From assembly GCA_002773835.1 (NCBI GenBank), contig PFAC01000029.1, positions 1 through 38,493 on the forward strand: a stretch of 38,493 bases of DNA, read 5' to 3'. The translations under genes and the position numbers were made by a program. The notes below the pieces were generated by a model, which was not told where the DNA came from, made no database searches, and saw nothing but the letters and a program-made list of their open reading frames with translations. This DNA is from Chlamydiae bacterium CG10_big_fil_rev_8_21_14_0_10_35_9. Its GTDB lineage: Bacteria; Chlamydiota; Chlamydiia; Chlamydiales; SM23-39. Below, piece by piece: positions 16,933 to 23,724 of this stretch; the first letter of the stretch is position 1; every line of letters begins with the position of its first letter.

Positions 16933-17342
16933 TGGTTGTCACAAAAGAAAAGATCGATTCTTTAGAAGTAAAAATGAAAAAATTCTCTATAAGAGAAGAA
17001 GATCTTATAGAAAAGTTTATTTTAGGCTCTGGCAAAGGAGGTCAAAAAATTCAAAAAACACATTCTTGCGTCTACTTAAAACACATTCCCACAGGAATAG
17101 AAATCAAATGTCAAAAAACTCGATCCCGTGAAGACAACCGCTATTTCGCTCGAAAAGAACTTGTCGAAAAAATAGAGGAAATTACCCTAAAAGAAAAAAG
17201 CGAAAAAAAGCAAGCCATTGAAAAAATCAGAAGACAAAAAAGAAAAAGATCCAAAAGAGCTAAAGAAAAAATTTTACAAGAAAAAAAGAAACACGCAGAG
17301 AAAAAATCCCAAAGAAAGCCCCCTCAAATAAACAATCTTTAA
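16932..17342 (+). CDS. GGQ-domain release-factor-like protein (ArfB / MTRFR-like)
   Basis: Peptidyl-tRNA hydrolase domain of the class I release factor superfamily without codon-recognition domains (136 aa). 'ILGSGKGGQKIQKTHSCV' carries the catalytic GGQ at residues 36-38, followed by 'LKHIPTGIEIKCQKTRS', which matches mitochondrial MTRFR (C12orf65) more closely than E. coli ArfB. The C-terminal third is strongly basic (Lys/Arg runs), as in ribosome-rescue factors whose tail enters the empty mRNA channel. Translation is coupled to msrB by TAATG. A rescue function on stalled ribosomes or split large subunits is inferred from the family. Confidence 0.88.
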   Translation: MVVTKEKIDSLEVKMKKFSIREEDLIEKFILGSGKGGQKIQKTHSCVYLKHIPTGIEIKCQKTRSREDNRYFARKELVEKIEEITLKEKSEKKQAIEKIRRQKRKRSKRAKEKILQEKKKHAEKKSQRKPPQINNL

Positions 17343-17360
17343 AATAATTTATATTTTTAA

Positions 17361-17379
17361 AACAAAAACTCTTTTTGTT
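17361..17379. other. AT-rich hairpin between the GGQ gene and the DAACS gene
   Basis: AACAAAAA and TTTTTGTT pair around a 3-base loop 18 bases after the GGQ stop, followed by a TATAAT at 17382-17387. It may serve as a weak terminator followed by the promoter of the next gene, but the stem has no G-C core, so confidence is low. Confidence 0.3.
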
Positions 17380-17412
17380 ATTATAATATTTATTAAAAAT
17401 TAAATTTTATTC

Positions 17413-18624
17413 ATGAAGACAAAATATACAACTCTTGGACTTTTATTAGCCTTATCCTTAGGTCTTTTTTCGGGGTATTTTCACTTTACTGCTACTGACT
17501 ATGCTGCAAAAGCACTATCCAGTTTATTTATGAATTTTTTACAGATGATCTCTGTACCTATTGTCTTTTTATCAATAACAGCAACTGTGACTAAAATGGA
17601 AAGCTTATCAGAAATGAAAAGCTTTGGTATGAAGATCATCAAGTATACTCTTATTACTACTCTCATCGCAGCAACGATTGCTCTACTTCTATATTTAGGA
17701 CTGGATCCGGCGCAAACCTCTATTGAAACTTCGAATAGTATTACAACAACGCCACAAGGCGGGTATTTAGATGCTTTACAAAAGATCGTTCCCTCGAACT
17801 TGTTTCAAGCATTTGGGGAAAACAATGTAATTGGTGTGGCCTTTTTTGCTTTTGTATTAAGCTTTGCCATTCTCCTTCTTCCAAAAAATAATAAAGAGAC
17901 TCTACATCACTTTTTCTCCTCTTTATTTTCTGCGTTTTTAAAATTGGCTGGCTTTATCGTAAAGCTGCTGCCTTTAGCCATATGGGCATTTACAACTTTA
18001 TTAGTACAAGATCTTCTTTCTAAAGAAGTTTCTTTTAAGGTTTTAGGTCTTTATATTGCATGTATTGTGGGAGCAAACCTAATTCAAGGAGTGGTTGTTT
18101 TACCTCTAATATTACTTATCAAAAAGAACTCTCCTAGAAAGCTGTTTAAAGCTATGTCAGAGGCCCTGCTTATTGCTTTTTTTACCAAATCTTCTAATGC
18201 AGCCTTGCCAGTATCCATGAAATGCGCTGAAGAAAAGTATGGCATGTCTTCTAAAGTCTGCAGCATTTCTTTTCCTTTATGCTCAGTAATTAATATGAAT
18301 GCTTGTGCGGCTTTCATACTTATTACTACCCTATTTGTCTCAGCTCACAGTGGCATGACTTTTTCCCCATTTGAACTTTTAGGATGGGTTCTTATCTCAA
18401 CAGTTGCAGCAATTGGCAATGCAGGTGTTCCTATGGGATGTTATTTCTTATCAACTGCGCTTCTTACTTCTATGGGTGTCCCGCTTCATATAATGGGGTT
18501 AATACTGCCTATCTACGCCTTTTTAGATATGTTAGAAACTGCTATTAACGTTTGGTCTGATGCTTGTATCGCTGCCAACGTTGACAAAGAAATCAAGGAA
18601 GCGGCAGCCGTTGAAATGGCATAG
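17413..18624 (+). CDS. Dicarboxylate/amino acid:cation symporter (DAACS, GltPh fold)
   Basis: Elevator-type secondary carrier of 403 residues. 'FLQMISVPIVFLSI' is the TM3 signature, 'FFTKSSNAALPVSMKCAEE' is hairpin 1 with its serine-rich tip, 'INMNACA' stands for the TM7 NMDG motif, 'GNAGVPMGCYFLS' is hairpin 2, and 'LDMLETAINVWSDACIA' is TM8. Compared with the aspartate carrier GltPh, the TM8 Arg that binds the acidic side chain is Glu, and the sodium-binding Asp of NMDG is Asn. It is therefore unlikely to be a plain glutamate/aspartate carrier; a neutral or basic substrate is more likely. It is probably monocistronic, with convergent genes downstream. Confidence 0.92.
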   Translation: MKTKYTTLGLLLALSLGLFSGYFHFTATDYAAKALSSLFMNFLQMISVPIVFLSITATVTKMESLSEMKSFGMKIIKYTLITTLIAATIALLLYLGLDPAQTSIETSNSITTTPQGGYLDALQKIVPSNLFQAFGENNVIGVAFFAFVLSFAILLLPKNNKETLHHFFSSLFSAFLKLAGFIVKLLPLAIWAFTTLLVQDLLSKEVSFKVLGLYIACIVGANLIQGVVVLPLILLIKKNSPRKLFKAMSEALLIAFFTKSSNAALPVSMKCAEEKYGMSSKVCSISFPLCSVINMNACAAFILITTLFVSAHSGMTFSPFELLGWVLISTVAAIGNAGVPMGCYFLSTALLTSMGVPLHIMGLILPIYAFLDMLETAINVWSDACIAANVDKEIKEAAAVEMA

Positions 18625-18643
18625 CTAACGAGGCAAGCAGCTT

Positions 18644-19348
18644 TTAGTTAATTAGAGATGACTCTCTTTCGCTATTTAAAGAAGCTTCTGCCCCTTCACT
18701 AGCTGCTGCATTATCTGTAAGCCTTACATTTTCTAACCAAAGATCCATATTATTCCTTGTAAGGTTAAGAATTTGAGCTCTAGCTCTAGTAAGTTCAGCA
18801 TCAACTCTAGTAACTTCAGCTCTTATGCGATCTACTTCTGCTTCGGCATCTCTTAGCCTAACTAACTCAGCTCTTCTAGTGACTAGAGTTCTTTGCCTAG
18901 CGCGGAAAAACTTACGCCTAATAACTCCCACGTATATTTCAATACGATTTGTATCTTCTGCATTATTACAAGCTCGCTTGACCTTTTGAAGAACTCGAAA
19001 AGCTACTTGAGTTATTTCATTTTTTACATCAAAGCCTAGCTGATCATCCTCAAGAAAGTCTTCCTGCCCAGGGAACAAGTGAATAGCTTGAGAAGTTAGG
19101 CAATCAAAATTTCTAGCTGTATTAATCCTATCAGAATTTAAAGTAAAAAATTTCCCAAAAACATAATAAAATATCCGTTGAACCACTCGAACAACTTTCG
19201 AAGTTTTCTGTTCTATTTGTGGTACAGTCACTCTATGGCGGATTCCCCTTACTACGAGCTCTTTTTGAGCAAAAGTAACGTGTGAAGAATTTAAATCTAT
19301 ACGGGAGAGGTCCTGCAGCGCCTTTTTATAGTGTTCAATGGTTATCAT
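18644..19348 (-). CDS. Tandem coiled-coil family protein, copy 1
   Basis: Unrecognised 234-residue protein, one of three neighbouring paralogues. Residues 1-135 form the shared domain: 'MITIEHYKKALQDLSRIDL', 'VPQIEQKTSKVVRVVQRIF', 'VFGKFFTLNSDR', 'DDQLGFDVKNEITQVAFRV' and 'LQKVKRACN'. The C-terminal part is a predicted coiled coil with repeated R-A-E-V/D-x-T units, followed by a Ser/Ala/Glu-rich tail absent from the other copies. No signal peptide and no convincing membrane helix. There is no ribosome binding site near the ATG. It is the most diverged copy and its leader lacks the box shared by copies 2 and 3. Confidence 0.75.
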   Translation of the reverse strand: MITIEHYKKALQDLSRIDLNSSHVTFAQKELVVRGIRHRVTVPQIEQKTSKVVRVVQRIFYYVFGKFFTLNSDRINTARNFDCLTSQAIHLFPGQEDFLEDDQLGFDVKNEITQVAFRVLQKVKRACNNAEDTNRIEIYVGVIRRKFFRARQRTLVTRRAELVRLRDAEAEVDRIRAEVTRVDAELTRARAQILNLTRNNMDLWLENVRLTDNAAASEGAEASLNSERESSLIN

Positions 19349-19381
19349 ATTTAAATTAGCTTCAGTCCTTTCTCTAGCTCG

Positions 19382-20020
19382 TCACCCCTCTACCCTAACT
19401 TCACCTCTAAGTCTAGTGACTTCATTTATAAGGTTAGCAATGTCAGCTCTTGCACTACTAAGCTCACTTCGAACTATAGCAATTTCAGCTATTGCAGAAT
19501 CTCTTTGACTTTCGACAATAGCAAGTCTAAGTGCCTCATCTCCTCTAGCATCTTCTGCAGTTTGCCGTCTAGCTTCGGAAAATCTATTCCTGATATCTGT
19601 TTGCACTTGCTGAATAGAACTTCTTCCTTGCTCGGTATTACAAACTCGCTTGATTTTCTGAAGGACTTGCAAAGCAACTTGAGTTACTTCATTTTTTAGA
19701 TCAAAACCTAACTGGATGTCATCAAGTAAGTCTTCCCGTCCATAAAACAAATCAATGGTATCAGAAGTTAGTCGATCAAGGCTTCTAGCAGTATCTAACC
19801 TACCTGAATCTAAATTAAAAAGTTTTCCAAAGATATTAGAAAATATCCGCTGGAACAATTGAATGATTTTGTAAGTTTTCTGTTCTATCTTTGGTACAGT
19901 AACCCAATGCTGCACCCCTTGTAATGTAAGTTCTTCACGAGAAAAAGTAACACGTGAAGTGGCTAAGTCCATATTTGAGAAGTCTTGAAGAGCCCTTGTA
20001 TATCTTTCAACAGTAATCAT
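19382..20020 (-). CDS. Tandem coiled-coil family protein, copy 2
   Basis: Unrecognised 212-residue paralogue. I start at ATG 20020, where 'MITVERYTRALQDFSNMDL' lines up with the other two copies; the 19-residue extension from 20077 is not shared. The conserved blocks are 'SRVTFSREEL', 'VPKIEQKTYKIIQLFQRIF', 'IFGKLFNLDSGRLDTARSL', 'IQLGFDLKNEVTQVALQV' and 'LQKIKRVCN'. The tail is a coiled coil ending 'VTRLRGEVRVEG'. It follows copy 3 after a spacer of about 245 bases and precedes copy 1 after 33 bases. The 30 bases before the start closely match those before copy 3 but contain no Shine-Dalgarno sequence. Confidence 0.75.
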   Translation of the reverse strand: MITVERYTRALQDFSNMDLATSRVTFSREELTLQGVQHWVTVPKIEQKTYKIIQLFQRIFSNIFGKLFNLDSGRLDTARSLDRLTSDTIDLFYGREDLLDDIQLGFDLKNEVTQVALQVLQKIKRVCNTEQGRSSIQQVQTDIRNRFSEARRQTAEDARGDEALRLAIVESQRDSAIAEIAIVRSELSSARADIANLINEVTRLRGEVRVEG

Positions 20021-20150
20021 ATCGTAAAATGTCCAATTTGTTTTTTTTGCAAAATTTTTAAACCAAATAAGATACAAAAAAAAACAATATTGTTAATAAC
20101 AAAAAATCAAAAAATTATCATAACTTTATCTAGAAGCAGTTTGCGAAGAA

Positions 20151-20182
20151 ATTGTTATTACAACGCTAAGTTGTGTAACAAT
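20151..20182 (-). terminator. Hairpin downstream of coiled-coil copy 3
   Basis: Arms ATTGTTATTACAAC (20151-20164) and GTTGTGTAACAAT (20170-20182) pair with one bulge around a 5-base loop. Read on the minus strand it lies about 85 bases after the copy 3 stop and is followed by TTTCTTC. It is a plausible but weak terminator; it could equally be a regulatory hairpin in the 245-base spacer, in which I see no gene. Confidence 0.4.
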
Positions 20183-20265
20183 GTAGAGTGGAGCCATAGG
20201 TTACAAGATCTGTGCCTTGGACTTTGTTAGTTCTTTCTTAAGTTCAGATTTATTTAATCTGTTTT

Positions 20266-20910
20266 TTATCTATTGCGGTATTTAAAGCAACAGCAGCTTT
20301 TTATCCAGCCTCCTTCAACATTTCTTAGGCGAGCAATTTCAGCTTGAGCTCTAGTTAATTCAGCTTGAACCCTATCAGCTTCATTTCTTGCAACTTCGCT
20401 TCTACATTCTGCATATCTACGCAGACTCACTTCAAGGTCTTTTTCATCTACAATTAGTTGCCTGTTGAAGCGATATTCCCTTCTAATATTTTCCTGACAT
20501 TGATCAATAAGATTTATATTTTCCGGACTATTAGAAACCCGCTTGATCTTTTGAAGAATTTGAAAAGCGACATAAGTGACTCTATTCTTTAAATCAAAAC
20601 CTAGCTGAGCATCATCTAGTCTGTCTAGCCCTCCACGAAATAGATTAATTGTAGTAACTATATTGTTAAGATTGTTAACTGTGTCTAGCCTAGAGGGCTC
20701 TAAATCAAAAAATTTCCCAAAAACACTATGAAATATTTGTTGGAGCAGTTGAATAATTTTATGAAGTTTTTGTTCTATTTTCGGCATAGCAACCCAAAAA
20801 CGTATTCTTTCTCCCACAAATTCTTCGCGGGAAAAAGTAACACGTGAATTACCTAAGTCCATATTTGCGAAATCTTGAAGGGCTCTTTTATAGCGTTCAA
20901 TGGTTATCAT
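20266..20910 (-). CDS. Tandem coiled-coil family protein, copy 3, with C-terminal Cys cluster
   Basis: Unrecognised 214-residue paralogue of the two genes downstream. It shares 'MITIERYKRALQDFANMDL', 'SRVTFSREEF', 'MPKIEQKLHKIIQLLQQIF', 'VFGKFFDLEPSRLDT', 'DDAQLGFDLKNRVTYVAFQI' and 'LQKIKRVSN', then a coiled coil with 'ADRVQAELTRAQAEIARLR'. It alone ends in 'GGWIKSCCCFKYRNR', three cysteines flanked by basic and aromatic residues, which looks like a site for lipid attachment or metal binding. No signal peptide. The leader (20911-20940) resembles that of copy 2. Confidence 0.75.
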   Translation of the reverse strand: MITIERYKRALQDFANMDLGNSRVTFSREEFVGERIRFWVAMPKIEQKLHKIIQLLQQIFHSVFGKFFDLEPSRLDTVNNLNNIVTTINLFRGGLDRLDDAQLGFDLKNRVTYVAFQILQKIKRVSNSPENINLIDQCQENIRREYRFNRQLIVDEKDLEVSLRRYAECRSEVARNEADRVQAELTRAQAEIARLRNVEGGWIKSCCCFKYRNR

Positions 20911-21000
20911 AACGTAAAGTAGACAATTTATTTTTTTGTGAGGGTTTTAAACTGTTCAAGCAATAAAATAAACACTTTAAGCATGTCAATATTTTAGAAC

Positions 21001-21732
21001 TCAATTTTTATTACAGTTACAGTTTAACTCAGACTGCGGTGATCTTTTTAAAAATTGATAAATTAAGCCGTAGGCTTTTTTGCTAAATATAATTGTTTTG
21101 TGCCCTCGCTTTATCACTACATGCTTGTGAGGAGTTGACAAGGAGGTTTCACTTATCGCAAGAGTTCCATCATTTTTTTCTTTAAGGAGAGGATTAAAAC
21201 CCAAGCTCCCTGCAATTACTAAAACACCTTCTAATGAACTCGGATACTTCCCTAAATCATCAAAACTAGTTTTTGTGATAAGTTCGTGCCCTGAGAATTG
21301 CTTAGTAATCCACCTTGTCAGTGAAAAACGACCTGCCCATCTTCCCCAATAACTTCCTTTTAAAGGAGGCGCAAGTAAAATAACCTTACCAATTTTTGCT
21401 TCATAAGGACACGATGGATCGTTTAAGGCCGCTAATAAAACCAATCCTCCCATCGAATGAGCCACAAAATGAATAGGCTGGTCCGGCTTATCCTTTACTA
21501 GACTTGTTAAATAAGAAACTAGCTCCTTTGCATGTTCTCTAATAAACCGATCCCTACTTGGATACTTCCAACTAACTGAGTCCCACCCATCTTTTCTAAG
21601 GTTTTTCTTAAAAAGGTGCATATTCCAGGAAGAACCCATAAATCCATGAATACATACTACATGGTCCTTTTTAGCTTCAGAAAAAATAGAAGATGCTAGA
21701 AAAATAAAAAAAAGTAATAACTTTTTATACAA
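21001..21732 (-). CDS. Exported alpha/beta hydrolase, lipase-like, TTG start
   Basis: Secreted or periplasmic hydrolase of 243 residues. The signal peptide spans about residues 1-20 (YKK, hydrophobic run, 'FSEA'). 'CIHGFMGSSWNM' is the oxyanion loop and 'AHSMGG' gives nucleophile Ser93. The acid is probably in 'NDGTLAISET' and the base in 'RGHKTIIF', as in small triacylglycerol lipases and PGAP1-like esterases. The start is TTG, since an in-frame stop lies two codons upstream and the next Met is inside the fold. Cysteines cluster at the C-terminus ('NCNCN'). It follows the unknown 270-residue gene after about 100 bases. Confidence 0.85.
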   Translation of the reverse strand: MYKKLLLFFIFLASSIFSEAKKDHVVCIHGFMGSSWNMHLFKKNLRKDGWDSVSWKYPSRDRFIREHAKELVSYLTSLVKDKPDQPIHFVAHSMGGLVLLAALNDPSCPYEAKIGKVILLAPPLKGSYWGRWAGRFSLTRWITKQFSGHELITKTSFDDLGKYPSSLEGVLVIAGSLGFNPLLKEKNDGTLAISETSLSTPHKHVVIKRGHKTIIFSKKAYGLIYQFLKRSPQSELNCNCNKN

Positions 21733-21835
21733 TGGTTAAACCTTATTCACACTACTGAAGGGATTTTAACAGAAATACCTATAAAAAGAATCTCTCTCAT
21801 TTATTGCTTTTTAAAATTTTAAATTGGACAGCAAG

Positions 21836-22648
21836 TTAGCTGACTTTCACCCATGCTGCTGAGGAAGCTGAATTCTCTGTTATAAAAGGTTTTTGTGTTG
21901 TTAAAATGATGCGCTTTTTTAGCGCTTTTTCACGTATCATTTTTGATAAAGGAAGGTGGGGGTCTACAAATACAAGGGAGCGCCACGGCAGTTGCTGACT
22001 TTTTAAAAACATTAATGAAGTATCATTATTTTCATCGAATGTTGTTGTTTTTAAGAAACATGCTCGAACAGTCCAATTATTTATCTTTAAAACAGTTAAA
22101 GTATCATGCGAAACTAAAATATCACTAAGTGAAGCAGTTTGAAATCTATAAAGCTCTTTTTGGTTCCCCCATAAATTTACCCAAAAGGTTCTATTAGGCA
22201 AAGTATTTGGATAGGAAGAGTGAACAAATAACCAAAGAATTGAATATCGAGATAAATTATCAGGGCCTATAACTATTGAATCGTCAGCTTTGTTAGTCTC
22301 TGGTAATATTCCATCTAAACAAAATGACTCAAGCCCGAGGATCAATAAATCCTCCTCTTTATTAATAAGCGGTCTACCATCAGATATATTTCCTTTTTGA
22401 GAAGTTGAGAAGCTATTTAATTTTAGATGACCTTCCCCAGAAAAATGGCAGGAATAGTGAGCTTTACTAAGATCATCATCACACCCAGTAGTGACATTAA
22501 GCATTTTTCTTTTGCTTTTTCCACAGTCAAGGTTATAGTAAATATCTAATTCGCCATTTTCAAATTTACCACGAAAATTGCCTATCGCTATAGATGATTT
22601 CTCCTTCCTTAAAGCTATTTTAACTTTTTCAATAATTACTTCTTCCAA
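21836..22648 (-). CDS. Uncharacterised protein, TTG start
   Basis: I do not recognise this 270-residue protein. It has no signal peptide or membrane segment and looks mixed alpha/beta, with mostly beta character in the middle ('ELDIYYNLDCGKSK', 'HYSCHFSGEGHLKL', 'TFWVNLWGNQKELYRF'). Near the end a Lys/Arg-rich helix ('MIREKALKKRI') precedes a Ser/Ala tail. The start is TTG, just after a strong GGGAGG box; there is no in-frame ATG near the beginning. It sits 49 bases after the dienelactone-hydrolase-like gene and may share its transcript. The lack of export signals sets it apart from its three exported neighbours. Confidence 0.7.
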   Translation of the reverse strand: MEEVIIEKVKIALRKEKSSIAIGNFRGKFENGELDIYYNLDCGKSKRKMLNVTTGCDDDLSKAHYSCHFSGEGHLKLNSFSTSQKGNISDGRPLINKEEDLLILGLESFCLDGILPETNKADDSIVIGPDNLSRYSILWLFVHSSYPNTLPNRTFWVNLWGNQKELYRFQTASLSDILVSHDTLTVLKINNWTVRACFLKTTTFDENNDTSLMFLKSQQLPWRSLVFVDPHLPLSKMIREKALKKRIILTTQKPFITENSASSAAWVKVS

Positions 22649-22697
22649 TATCCTCCCTGTGTAAGGAAATTCAACATAAAATTAATATTAATACTTA

Positions 22698-23678
22698 TCA
22701 ATTCAAATGCTTATCAAAAAACTCAACGCTTAAATTCCCTAAAACCTTATGAATTTCTGCTCGGTTTACATCTGGGTGGTCGTTATAAAACCTTTCATCC
22801 ATGATCATTTTTCCAAGATCTGTCGCCTCGTTTAGGAAAATATAATGCCCTGCTTTTCCTTCTAATAAAAAGTATTCGGCGTTTTGAATAGTGTCAGCTA
22901 AATATTTAGCATGAGAAGACGCAGGCAGTAATTGATCATTTTCTACTCCAATTATTAAATGAGGCTTATCAATGTGCTGAATAGTGTAGTTGGTAAATCC
23001 CCATGTAAAAGGTGCCATAGAAAAATATGCTTTTATCCTTGGATCTTCAAAAGAACGTAAAGACTGCTCATAGTCTAGATTATTGACAACATCATCTGGA
23101 AACTCCCCTGTAAAGAATTGATATCTCTTTAAAAGTTTTTCCAGATCTACAGGTATTCCTCCCGCAAGCCAAATCCCAGTCATGCCACCTAAGGAATAAC
23201 CACAAAAACCTACTCGTTCCTTATCTAATTTATCAGCAAAACAAGACTCTTCTAAAAGGTATGTAAGTGAAAAAGAAATATCTGCTGGTCTCAGCCAAGC
23301 GCTCAAATAAAGGTCAGGAGAAAAGAAGTCAAAAGTATCCCCATAATGTTCTACAGACGCTACTATATAACCTGCTGACACAAGGTGTGGCACTAGCCAA
23401 GCTCTATCTCTTTTTTCACCGCCATTGCCATGAGACATAAGTATAAGAGGATATTTCTTGCACGATCTTAAAAGTTCTGCATCTTTTTTTTCTGGAATCG
23501 GTTTCCACAAATCATCCAAGTAAGCTGGTATCTTCGTTTTTTGATTAATGGGATACCAAACATGCATGTTAATAGGGCGATTTCTCTCAGAATCATATAA
23601 GTGAAAAGCTTTCAAACCAACTTTTGTTTGCGTGGCAAATAACGAACTAAAGATAAATAAAAAAACAAGTTTTTTCAT
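22698..23678 (-). CDS. Exported dienelactone hydrolase / PAF-acetylhydrolase-like protein
   Basis: Alpha/beta hydrolase of 326 residues with a signal peptide (about residues 1-15, 'MKKLVFLFIFSSLFA'). 'LILMSHGNGGEKRDR' is the oxyanion loop, 'GFCGYSLGG' gives Ser162, 'GVENDQLLP' the probable acid and 'GKAGHYIF' the probable base. The set resembles the predicted dienelactone hydrolase group that includes bacterial relatives of platelet-activating-factor acetylhydrolase, so a phospholipid or ester substrate outside the cytoplasm is likely. GAGG precedes the ATG. It lies 46 bases after the M3 peptidase gene. Confidence 0.87.
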   Translation of the reverse strand: MKKLVFLFIFSSLFATQTKVGLKAFHLYDSERNRPINMHVWYPINQKTKIPAYLDDLWKPIPEKKDAELLRSCKKYPLILMSHGNGGEKRDRAWLVPHLVSAGYIVASVEHYGDTFDFFSPDLYLSAWLRPADISFSLTYLLEESCFADKLDKERVGFCGYSLGGMTGIWLAGGIPVDLEKLLKRYQFFTGEFPDDVVNNLDYEQSLRSFEDPRIKAYFSMAPFTWGFTNYTIQHIDKPHLIIGVENDQLLPASSHAKYLADTIQNAEYFLLEGKAGHYIFLNEATDLGKMIMDERFYNDHPDVNRAEIHKVLGNLSVEFFDKHLN

Positions 23679-23724
23679 GGTGTAGTACCTCTATTAGAGC
23701 CGAAAAATAATACGTAATTTTTTT

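Noticed and set aside
20151-20235. Spacer between coiled-coil copies 2 and 3 considered as a tRNA or small RNA gene
   Set aside because: One hairpin is present but no cloverleaf, no conserved TTCGAATC-like arm and no clear promoter could be drawn.
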